Origin: Verrucomicrobiales bacterium
GTDB taxonomy: Bacteria > Verrucomicrobiota > Verrucomicrobiia > Verrucomicrobiales > DEV007
Length of the DNA stretch: 6,623 nucleotides
Direction of reading: 5' to 3'
Assembly (NCBI GenBank): GCA_013911195.1
Contig: JACETS010000141.1
Location: 1 to 6,623, forward strand
Positions 1 through 6,000 of this stretch are shown here, one piece after another. The position numbers and the translations under genes are program-made. Below the pieces are notes generated by a model. It saw nothing but the letters and a program-made list of their open reading frames with translations, was not told where the DNA came from and ran no database searches. Numbering within the stretch: the first letter of the stretch is position 1; every line of letters starts with the position of its first letter.

Positions 1-319
1 TTCTGAAACAATGAGAGTTAAACTTGCCAATGCAGCTGTATCGACGTCTGGTAATGTGGAGCAGTTTATTCAGATCGGTGGTAAAAAATACTCACATATT
101 ATTAACCCAAAAAATGGGTTAGGACTAACAACTAACCATGCCGTTGTTGTCATCTCAAACAAAGGTAGCATGTCAGATGCTTTAGCCACCTCTATCAGTA
201 TTCTTGGTAAGAGCGGATTGAAAATTTTGAATCATTTTCCTAACACAGAGGCTGCAATCATTGATCTCAATGATAATAAAGTTATAAAAAGCCCAAATTT
301 TAACAAAATTTCGAAGTAA
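1..319 (+). CDS. apbE: FAD:protein FMN transferase (ApbE family), C-terminal part, 5' truncated by window edge
   Basis: ApbE enzymes attach FMN through a phosphoester bond to Thr/Ser of target proteins (for example Nqr and Rnf subunits), using FAD and Mg2+, usually on the outer side of the cytoplasmic membrane. Only the last ~105 residues are present. The reading frame is already open at base 2 (codons tct gaa aca before the ATG at 11), so that ATG is internal. Counting from it, the family landmarks appear in order: a TSGN motif at residues 12-15, a HIINPKNG motif at 29-36 (family form H-I-x-D-P-x-T-G), and SDALATS at 55-61, whose Asp56 and Thr60 match the family's metal-binding positions. 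The rest is the usual short C-terminal strand region, and the protein ends normally with TAA. The Asp of the DP motif is Asn here, a tolerated variant as far as I know. The target flavoprotein is not in view. The family call is firm; the substrate is unknown. Confidence 0.88.
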   Translation, partial: SETMRVKLANAAVSTSGNVEQFIQIGGKKYSHIINPKNGLGLTTNHAVVVISNKGSMSDALATSISILGKSGLKILNHFPNTEAAIIDLNDNKVIKSPNFNKISK

Positions 320-368
320 ATTGTATCTACATCGTGGCAAAAAAGCGTATTATTAAAACATCTTACCA

Positions 369-2621
369 ATGTTTCTTAAGACAATAGATAAAATCATCGT
401 TATTCTATTTTCTATTCTTACTCTTTTAGTAACAGCCAAATCACAAACTCAGATCAGTAAGGTCTCAAAAACTGCGAATGGTTTAATCAACCTACATTTT
501 TCTCTTTCTGACGAACTTTATGGAGTTCTATATCGAAGCAATTCACTAGGAGAAACGGGTAATCCTGTCTCCATGATTAATGGAAACAACAATAGCGTGG
601 AGCTCAGTGATGAAATCGGAAACCTAGAGAAGGGCTTTCTGAGAATCAAGACTTACCGGAAATCTGATTCTTTGGATATTGATAATGACGGTATTCCAGA
701 CACAACAGAATTAGATACTTTGGGGAGAATGAACCCTCTCAACCCTGCTCCGCCAATAAGCATATCAAGCGGCAGTCAATACGTTCCTAACAAAGAAGCG
801 TTTAACACCCTTTCACATAGAGACAACTTTCCCGGATCTAAGGATATCAGTGAAGTTAAATTTTTGATCTTTGACGTCCACACCGACTCCAAAAAACTTT
901 ATTTAATTAACAGCAAACGCTACGACTACCATTTCACTTTTAGTAGAGATGCAGTGGGAAGGTACAATGATAATGCCACCTTTAACAATCACTCCTACTT
1001 TACTAACACAAGAAGAAGAAACGTCGCTGGTAGTATCGTTTATCATCCAAATCATATTTTAAAGAATGGTTCTAAAGGTATCTACACAATTGAATTTTGG
1101 CCATCAGACCCAGTTGCTTTCAAATATGTGCAAACCGCCTATGAAATGATTATTGCAGCCATGCCATTTTTAAGAGGAAAAGTGGCCTACCATCCTTCAA
1201 GCGAAACTCAAAGATCACTTTATTTCAATGAGACTAATGAATACAGAAATTCACGCGTCACTGTTATAGATACTAATGAGCTCATGGGCAATATCACCTA
1301 TAACGCTTTAAATACAGGAGAAAGCTATGGCAGACTAAAATTAATATCCGGATCTCAAAATATTTCTTTCAGAGATATCGTGATTCTTGAAAACATCCCC
1401 AATGAGATCACTCACGTTGCAGGAATTATATCAGAACAAAATCAAACTCCCCTATCTCATATCAATTTAAAAGCGAAACAGAACGGGACACCCAATGCGT
1501 TCCTAAAAAATGCGGCTAACGATCCAAGGGTTGCACCTTTTATAGGTAAAAATGTTCACCTGAAAATAGGACCAGACAACCTTGAAATACGAGAAGCCTC
1601 GCAAAATGAATTAGACAGCTATTTTGAAAAATCCCGTCCTAATAATATCTCATACCCAAAAAGAGATTTGAAATATGTTAATATTAGAAGTTTTGCAAAT
1701 CTCAGTTATCCAATGTTCACGGCCTACGGGTCCAAAGCCGCGAATTTGGCAGAATTAAAAAAAATACTCCCTTCGGTAACACCTGATGGTTATGCGGTAC
1801 CTTTCTATTTTTATCATGAGTTTATGCTTCATAATGGTTTTTATTCTGAAGCCACGCAAATGATCAACGACGAACTCTTTCAGAAGTTTCCATCTGTAAG
1901 AGAAAAACGCCTAAAAGAATTCAGAAAAAGAATCAAAGATATTGGAATATTGCCAGGCTGGATGCTTGAAAAACTCAGAGCCATGCAGGATTCCTTTAAA
2001 AATGGAATCACCCTAAGGGCTCGATCAAGCACCAATAATGAGGATCTTCAAGGCTTCAATGGAGCCGGCTTATATGAATCTTATAGCCATTATCCTGATG
2101 AGGGCCACTTTTCAAAAACGGCAAAACAAGTATGGGCTGGTCTATGGACCTATCGTGCCTTTGAAGAAAGAGAATTTTGGAAAATTGATCACCTCACCGC
2201 TTCCATGGGGATACTAGTTCATCCTAATTATAAAGACGAGCTCGCTAATGGTGTCGGAGTAACAAAAAATATCTACATCCCCGGACCTGGGTGGGATGGG
2301 CACTACATCAATGTCCAAAAAGGTGATGACCTAGTAACGAACCCTTCCCTTGGATCGGTTCCCGAAGAATACATTATCGCAAACTTAGGGTTTGGCTCAA
2401 ATTATGAAATTCAATACATAAGAAATTCTAATCAAATACCTAATGGAGAGAGGATTCTAAGAAGAAATGAAGCATTACGACTGAAAGATTATATGGATTC
2501 AATACACAATCATTTTAAAGGCCTATATCGAGGAAATTCATCATTCGCAATGGAAATAGAATTTAAGGTTATCGAGGGCAGAAAAATTATTATTAAACAA
2601 GCAAGACCCTGGGTTGAATAA
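369..2621 (+). CDS. Exported dikinase-like protein: phosphohistidine-swivel-like region plus PEP/pyruvate-binding (PPDK_N-type) ATP-grasp domain
   Basis: This 750-residue protein begins with a signal peptide or membrane anchor: Lys4 and Lys8, a hydrophobic core over about residues 9-20, and a possible VTA|K cleavage site after Ala23. Residues ~27-100 look like a small beta-rich module. Residues 103-114 form a D-x-D-x-D-G-x-x-D-x-x-E calcium-loop motif, followed by a proline-rich linker (to ~130). Residues ~160-330 I do not recognise. Residues 350-376 resemble a phosphohistidine swivel domain, with candidate catalytic His364 in TPLSHINLKAK. Residues ~450-748 match the PPDK N-terminal ATP-grasp domain: GSKAANLAEL (454-463, Lys456), LRARSSTNNEDLQGFNGAG (549-567), VWAGLWTYRAF (588-598), GVGVTKN (628-634), and the closing KQARPW (743-748). 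His region before ATP-grasp is the order of glucan/phosphoglucan water dikinases, the reverse of PPDK and PEP synthase. Such enzymes move the beta-phosphate of ATP through a histidine to an acceptor. The substrate here, and how an exported protein would meet ATP, are unknown. No Shine-Dalgarno motif precedes the ATG. Confidence 0.8.
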   Translation: MFLKTIDKIIVILFSILTLLVTAKSQTQISKVSKTANGLINLHFSLSDELYGVLYRSNSLGETGNPVSMINGNNNSVELSDEIGNLEKGFLRIKTYRKSDSLDIDNDGIPDTTELDTLGRMNPLNPAPPISISSGSQYVPNKEAFNTLSHRDNFPGSKDISEVKFLIFDVHTDSKKLYLINSKRYDYHFTFSRDAVGRYNDNATFNNHSYFTNTRRRNVAGSIVYHPNHILKNGSKGIYTIEFWPSDPVAFKYVQTAYEMIIAAMPFLRGKVAYHPSSETQRSLYFNETNEYRNSRVTVIDTNELMGNITYNALNTGESYGRLKLISGSQNISFRDIVILENIPNEITHVAGIISEQNQTPLSHINLKAKQNGTPNAFLKNAANDPRVAPFIGKNVHLKIGPDNLEIREASQNELDSYFEKSRPNNISYPKRDLKYVNIRSFANLSYPMFTAYGSKAANLAELKKILPSVTPDGYAVPFYFYHEFMLHNGFYSEATQMINDELFQKFPSVREKRLKEFRKRIKDIGILPGWMLEKLRAMQDSFKNGITLRARSSTNNEDLQGFNGAGLYESYSHYPDEGHFSKTAKQVWAGLWTYRAFEEREFWKIDHLTASMGILVHPNYKDELANGVGVTKNIYIPGPGWDGHYINVQKGDDLVTNPSLGSVPEEYIIANLGFGSNYEIQYIRNSNQIPNGERILRRNEALRLKDYMDSIHNHFKGLYRGNSSFAMEIEFKVIEGRKIIIKQARPWVE

Positions 2622-2624
2622 AGA

Positions 2625-2655
2625 AGTATTATAGGAATAATACTCGACTTTTTTT
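2625..2655 (+). terminator. Candidate intrinsic terminator after the exported dikinase-like gene
   Basis: Four bases after the stop codon lies a perfect 8-bp inverted repeat, AGTATTAT (2625-2632) with ATAATACT (2637-2644), around an AGGA loop. After CGAC comes a run of seven T (2649-2655). The stem is AT-rich and so weak, but its place between a stop codon and the next promoter suits a rho-independent terminator. Confidence 0.5.
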
Positions 2656-2665
2656 CTCTAAATAT

Positions 2666-2693
2666 TTGAAAAAAACCTTTCAATTATCATAAT
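2666..2693 (+). promoter_or_regulatory. Sigma-70-like promoter of asnS
   Basis: A -35 box TTGAAA (2666-2671, five of six matches to TTGACA) and a -10 box CATAAT (2688-2693, five of six matches to TATAAT) are separated by 16 bases. Transcription would start near 2700, leaving a leader of only ~13 bases before the GTG at 2713. It follows directly after the candidate terminator, so asnS probably begins a new transcription unit that includes the DsbD-alpha-like gene. Confidence 0.55.
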
Positions 2694-2712
2694 TTTAGAT
2701 GAACTGATAGTA

Positions 2713-4065
2713 GTGAAAATCAAGGATGCACTAAACAGTCAAAAATCCATTAAAGAACTAAAAGTTCAGGGGTGGGTAAGAACTAGAAGAGACTCTAAAG
2801 GCTTTTCATTCATCTCAATAAATGATGGCAGTTGTCTTGCTAATATTCAAGCGATTGCAGACGAAGGAATTCCTGGTTTTGAAGACATTCAGGACGCCAC
2901 AACCGGTGCCTCTATCATCGTCGCAGGTGAATTGGTTGAATCTCCGGGCAAAGGACAATCCTGGGAAATAAAAGCCAGTAAGATTGAAATTACAGGTCTT
3001 GCAGATGAAAGCTACCCTCTACAAAAAAAAGGGCACACTCCAGAATTTTTAAGGCAGATCGCACACCTAAGGCCCAGATCTAATCTATTCGGCTGCGTTT
3101 TCAGAACCCGCTCCAGATTAGCTTATGCTATCCATAACTTTTTTCAGGATAAAGATTTTGTTTATGTTCACACCCCAATAATCACTGCTAGTGACTGTGA
3201 AGGGGCTGGTGAAATGTTTAAGGTGACAACACTAGATGGTAATGAAAAAAATCCAGAAAATGATTTCTTTGGAAAGCCAACCTTCTTGACTGTCAGTGGT
3301 CAACTCGAAGTTGAGACGTTTGCATGCGCTTTGTCTAATGTTTACACGTTCGGTCCTACCTTTAGAGCAGAGAACTCAAACACCACAAGGCACGCTTCTG
3401 AGTTTTGGATGATTGAACCTGAAATGGCCTATTGCGATCTTTTTGGTGACATGGACCTCGCCGAAGAAATGATACAATATCTTGTAAAAGATATAATGTC
3501 GAATTGCTCTGAGGATCTAGAACTGTTTTCAAAATTTGTTGATAAGGAATTAGTCAACAGGCTCAATTCGGTATCTGAAAATAAATTTGAACGTATCAGT
3601 TATACCGAGGCAATCAAAATTCTAGAGGACTCTAAAAAGACATTCGAGCATCCAATTGAGTGGGGCGTTAATCTACAAACTGAACATGAACGATTTTTGA
3701 CCGAAGAGCACGTTAAGGGTCCCGTTACGGTTTTCAATTACCCTAAATCCATTAAACCGTTTTACATGCGTGCTAATGATGATGGGAAAACCAGTGCTGC
3801 CATGGACCTTTTGGTACCTGGCATAGGAGAAATCATTGGAGGAAGTCAGAGAGAAGAACGTCTTGAGGTACTTCTAAATAATATGGAAGAGCACAATATC
3901 TCCAAAGAAGATTATTATTGGTATTCAGATCTGAGAAAATACGGCACAGTTCCTCACTCTGGTTTTGGACTTGGGTTTGAGAGAATGCTAATGTTTGTGA
4001 CTGGGGTCGCCAATATACGAGATGTCATTCCTTTTCCAAGAACACCCGGCAATGCTGATTTTTAA
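2713..4065 (+). CDS. asnS: Asparaginyl-tRNA synthetase
   Basis: This cytoplasmic class IIb aminoacyl-tRNA synthetase charges tRNA-Asn with asparagine using ATP. At 450 residues it is close to the usual ~460. An N-terminal OB-fold anticodon-binding domain (about 1-100, with QGWVRTRRDSKGFSFI at 19-34) is followed by the FLRQIAHLRPRSN linker (112-124). Class II motif 1 lies around 141-169. Motif 2 spans ~213-240, with FRAENS and RHASEFWMIEPEMAY (Arg218, Glu220, Arg226, His227). GGSQREER (376-383) is characteristic of AsnRS. Motif 3 GFGLGFERM (417-425) holds Arg424. There is no GAD insertion of the bacterial AspRS type, which together with GGSQREER separates it from AspRS. The start is GTG: the ATG at 2699 is in another frame and meets a stop after two codons, and translation from the GTG begins right at the family's normal N-terminus. 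No Shine-Dalgarno motif is visible. The stop is four bases before the next gene, implying co-transcription. Confidence 0.97.
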   Translation: MKIKDALNSQKSIKELKVQGWVRTRRDSKGFSFISINDGSCLANIQAIADEGIPGFEDIQDATTGASIIVAGELVESPGKGQSWEIKASKIEITGLADESYPLQKKGHTPEFLRQIAHLRPRSNLFGCVFRTRSRLAYAIHNFFQDKDFVYVHTPIITASDCEGAGEMFKVTTLDGNEKNPENDFFGKPTFLTVSGQLEVETFACALSNVYTFGPTFRAENSNTTRHASEFWMIEPEMAYCDLFGDMDLAEEMIQYLVKDIMSNCSEDLELFSKFVDKELVNRLNSVSENKFERISYTEAIKILEDSKKTFEHPIEWGVNLQTEHERFLTEEHVKGPVTVFNYPKSIKPFYMRANDDGKTSAAMDLLVPGIGEIIGGSQREERLEVLLNNMEEHNISKEDYYWYSDLRKYGTVPHSGFGLGFERMLMFVTGVANIRDVIPFPRTPGNADF

Positions 4066-4069
4066 ATAA

Positions 4070-4909
4070 ATGAGAATCGTTGCCTTATTTTTAATATTTA
4101 GCCTGTGCTCGGTATACGCCGAACCAATTCGCGAAGGCTCCGTTGAAGTCGAACTTGTCAACTCCGTGAGTTGCGTTGCACCCGGTGAAACTATAGACAT
4201 AGCCCTAAGAATTAAACACAATACAGGGTGGCACACTTATTGGAAAAGCCCTGGCATAGTGGGTGTGCCAACAGGAGTTGACTGGAAATTACCTGAGCAC
4301 ATTGAGATAAGTGACATCAAATGGCCTCAACCCAAAAATGTGAAAATGGGTCCTTATAATGCCTATGGATACACAGGAGAAATATTTCTCATAATGAAAT
4401 TAAAAGTATCAGAAAAGGCTTCTTCTGACTCTGATCATTTATTAAAAGCAAGAGCAAGTTGGATGTGCTGCTCAAAAACTTGTCAACCGGGCTTTGCTGA
4501 CCTGACGCTACCATTAAGTATATCAAATCAGAAAAAACAATTAACTAAATGGTCACCTTTGATTGAAAAATCTAAGGGGACTTTTGCCATACCTCTTGAG
4601 GGATATAAAACTGAAGCTATTAAAGCTGGCAAACGACTAGTTCTCAATCTAACTCCAATTGATAAAAAACAGGTTAGGTTTACCAAATCAATTCAATTTT
4701 TTAGTGCAGATGGTCTTATTCACTCAGATGAAAAACAAATTGTTAAAAGACTTAAAAATGGAGTAATCCAATTTGATATGGTTATTTCTGAATTTGGCCC
4801 GAATGATCAAGAAACATTAGAAGGCATTTTATATACAAAAAAAGGATATGATGAAAACTCAAAAATTAAGCCCTATCTTGTAAAGGCCCCTATCAAGAGA
4901 AAATCATAG
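4070..4909 (+). CDS. Secreted stand-alone DsbD-alpha-like (thiol:disulfide interchange N-terminal domain) protein
   Basis: This 279-residue protein has a clear signal peptide (hydrophobic residues 3-12; VYA|E cleavage after Ala17) and should act in the periplasm. Residues ~18-152 match the N-terminal domain of DsbD/ScsB-type reductases: GWHTYWKSPG (53-62), GVPTGVDWKLP (65-75), KWPQPK (84-89), AYGYTGE (98-104), then WMCCSKTCQPG (131-141). Cys134 and Cys138, spaced C-x3-C after the Trp and followed by PG, are the likely redox pair. Cys133 and Cys35 are extra. In DsbD this domain receives electrons from the membrane domain and hands them to periplasmic substrates. Here both the eight-helix membrane domain and the C-terminal thioredoxin domain are absent: the protein ends in a basic tail and the next gene is a tRNA. 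Residues ~155-275 look like a second beta-rich region. Either it works with a separately encoded membrane partner or the domain is used differently. The start four bases after the asnS stop suggests an operon with it. Confidence 0.82.
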   Translation: MRIVALFLIFSLCSVYAEPIREGSVEVELVNSVSCVAPGETIDIALRIKHNTGWHTYWKSPGIVGVPTGVDWKLPEHIEISDIKWPQPKNVKMGPYNAYGYTGEIFLIMKLKVSEKASSDSDHLLKARASWMCCSKTCQPGFADLTLPLSISNQKKQLTKWSPLIEKSKGTFAIPLEGYKTEAIKAGKRLVLNLTPIDKKQVRFTKSIQFFSADGLIHSDEKQIVKRLKNGVIQFDMVISEFGPNDQETLEGILYTKKGYDENSKIKPYLVKAPIKRKS

Positions 4910-4945
4910 GGACTATTATACCTCCGCTTTAATTAAATATAAAAC

Positions 4946-4975
4946 TTGATCATCAAGTCCAAAATTACCTATATA
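4946..4975 (+). promoter_or_regulatory. Possible promoter of the tRNA-Thr gene, overlapped by a dyad
   Basis: TTGATC (4946-4951, four of six matches) and TATATA (4970-4975, four of six; an overlapping TATAAA begins at 4972) are 18 bases apart and would place the transcript start about ten bases before the tRNA. The -35 element lies within a perfect inverted repeat, ACTTGAT-C-ATCAAGT (4944-4958). The call is weak in this AT-rich stretch; the tRNA could also be read from the asnS transcript. Confidence 0.3.
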
Positions 4976-4992
4976 AATTACCTTTAAGATCA

Positions 4993-5064
4993 GCCGGAGT
5001 AGCTCAGGGGTAGAGCAATTCATTCGTAATGAATAGGTCGTCGGTTCAATTCCGACCTTCGGCT
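4993..5064 (+). tRNA. tRNA-Thr, anticodon CGU
   Basis: A complete 72-base cloverleaf can be folded by hand. The acceptor stem is GCCGGAG with CTTCGGC (one G-U pair). The D arm is GCTC/GAGC with a seven-base AGGGGTA loop. The anticodon stem ATTCA/TGAAT encloses loop TTCGTAA, with anticodon CGT at 5025-5027. The variable loop is AGGTC, and the T arm GTCGG/CCGAC encloses TTCAATT. The anticodon reads ACG threonine codons. The discriminator base is T (5064), and the CCA end is not encoded (TCTCC follows), so it must be added by nucleotidyltransferase. A run of six T (5069-5074) follows closely and may help end the transcript. Confidence 0.96.
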
Positions 5065-5072
5065 CTCCTTTT

Positions 5073-5101
5073 TTGAAATACTTAGATTAATAAAATATAA
5101 A
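5073..5101 (+). promoter_or_regulatory. Sigma-70-like promoter of the metallophosphoesterase gene
   Basis: TTGAAA (5073-5078, five of six matches) and TATAAA (5096-5101, five of six matches) are separated by the optimal 17 bases. Transcription would begin near 5108, giving a leader of about 100 bases before the ATG at 5210. The -35 box overlaps the end of the T-tract behind the tRNA, so the two units are packed back to back. Confidence 0.5.
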
Positions 5102-5119
5102 TCTAGCCATTCTTTTGAA

Positions 5120-5161
5120 CTAACAAACACCCCATCAATTGAATATTGAATGTTTCGTTAG
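5120..5161 (+). repeat. Imperfect inverted repeat (possible leader hairpin)
   Basis: CTAACAAACA (5120-5129) can pair with TGTTTCGTTAG (5151-5161) over ten base pairs with a single bulged C at 5156, enclosing a 21-base AT-rich loop. It lies in the predicted 5' leader of the metallophosphoesterase transcript, about 50 bases before its start codon. No T-tract follows, so it does not look like a terminator. A three-codon ATG-TTT-CGT-TAG overlaps its right arm and is probably accidental. Confidence 0.35.
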
Positions 5162-5209
5162 AGCAAACTAGAGTATTAATCATACTAAGCATCATTGTTG
5201 AAATTCAAA

Positions 5210-5980
5210 ATGACCCAAGAGTTAGAGTTACTTGATAAAAAAGAATTAGCTACTCAGTCGAAACGCGGTCTTGTCATTTCCGATCTTCACCTTTTTTCAT
5301 CACGTTCAGATGGATTCAATCTAATGGATGAAATTTGGAATGATTTGAGGAAACTCGATGTTTTAGTTCTAAATGGAGATATCTTTGATTTTCGTTGGAG
5401 CCAATTAACTTCAGAAGAAGAGACAATAAATGAGGCTCTTAAATGGCTTAAAAAGGTCGTCGAAATTTCAGATGACATTCAAATCCATTACATAATTGGC
5501 AATCACGATTGCATAGTGGATTTCACCAAATCGATAAAAGAATTTTCTAAGAATTATCCACATCTGGAAATTCATGACACACAACTGCTACTAGATAGGT
5601 TGTTATTTATACATGGCGATTGCACCAACTGGAATATGAGCGGAAGCGATTTACTTCGCTTTCGTGATTCATGGAGCCAGAAAAAAATGAGCCCCCGTTC
5701 ACATCTTTATCTATATAATGTTATGGATAAGCTTGGTATCAGCAAAGGGTTCCACAACTGTTATTATCCTAGATCTGTTACAGTAAAGCGTGTTGCCCAT
5801 CACCTAGATACAATATTACCTGATTGGCGCAATGCGATTGACGATTGTTATTTTGGACATACCCACCTTCCTTTCAGTGACTATTCTCTGGAAGGCGTAC
5901 GCTTTCATAATACGGGATCAGGCATACGCGGAATGAAATTTCTTCCCTTACATTTTCAAATTAATCCACCTTCTAACTAA
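5210..5980 (+). CDS. Calcineurin-like metallophosphoesterase, LpxH/UDP-2,3-diacylglucosamine diphosphatase-like
   Basis: This 256-residue, probably cytoplasmic, two-metal phosphoesterase has no signal peptide or membrane segment. Counting from the ATG, all five family blocks are present: SDLHL (24-28; Asp25, His27), NGDIFDF (55-61; Asp57), GNHD (97-100), HGD (135-137) and GHTH (216-219; His217, His219), followed by HNTGS (233-237). The size and the GDIFDF/GNHD/HGD/GHTH layout resemble LpxH, which hydrolyses UDP-2,3-diacylglucosamine in lipid A synthesis, but similar proteins of unknown substrate are common. An in-frame TTG at 5195 would add five residues; I chose the ATG because neither site has a Shine-Dalgarno motif and the conserved fold begins only near residue 20. 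The CDP-alcohol phosphatidyltransferase gene begins 20 bases after the stop, so a lipid-related phosphatase is a reasonable inference, not proven. Confidence 0.85.
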   Translation: MTQELELLDKKELATQSKRGLVISDLHLFSSRSDGFNLMDEIWNDLRKLDVLVLNGDIFDFRWSQLTSEEETINEALKWLKKVVEISDDIQIHYIIGNHDCIVDFTKSIKEFSKNYPHLEIHDTQLLLDRLLFIHGDCTNWNMSGSDLLRFRDSWSQKKMSPRSHLYLYNVMDKLGISKGFHNCYYPRSVTVKRVAHHLDTILPDWRNAIDDCYFGHTHLPFSDYSLEGVRFHNTGSGIRGMKFLPLHFQINPPSN

Positions 5981-6000
5981 ATAATAAAATAGAACGAATT

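Noticed and set aside
11..319. Small complete gene starting at the ATG at 11
   Set aside because: The frame is open upstream to the window edge and the product is only the C-terminal third of an ApbE protein, so this ATG is internal.
326..353. Promoter before the exported dikinase-like gene (TCTACA, 16-base spacer, TATTAT)
   Set aside because: The -10 box is fair, but the -35 match is poor and the gap to apbE is only 49 bases, so read-through from apbE is equally likely.
3988..4236. Open frame of 82 codons on the - strand
   Set aside because: It lies opposite the end of asnS and the start of the DsbD-alpha-like gene, both strongly supported, and its product has no recognisable features.
4888..4911. 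Hairpin CCCTAT/ATAGGG at the end of the DsbD-alpha-like gene
   Set aside because: The stem has only six pairs with a 12-base loop, overlaps the stop codon and has no T-tract; a second CCCTAT at 4871 could pair equally well. Not convincing as a terminator.
5083..5105. TAGATT/AATCTA inverted repeat after the tRNA
   Set aside because: It has six AT-rich pairs with an 11-base spacer and no following T-run, overlaps the predicted promoter, and is likely chance.
5287..5478. Open frame of 63 codons on the - strand
   Set aside because: It lies entirely within the conserved metallophosphoesterase gene in antisense and looks like a chance open frame.
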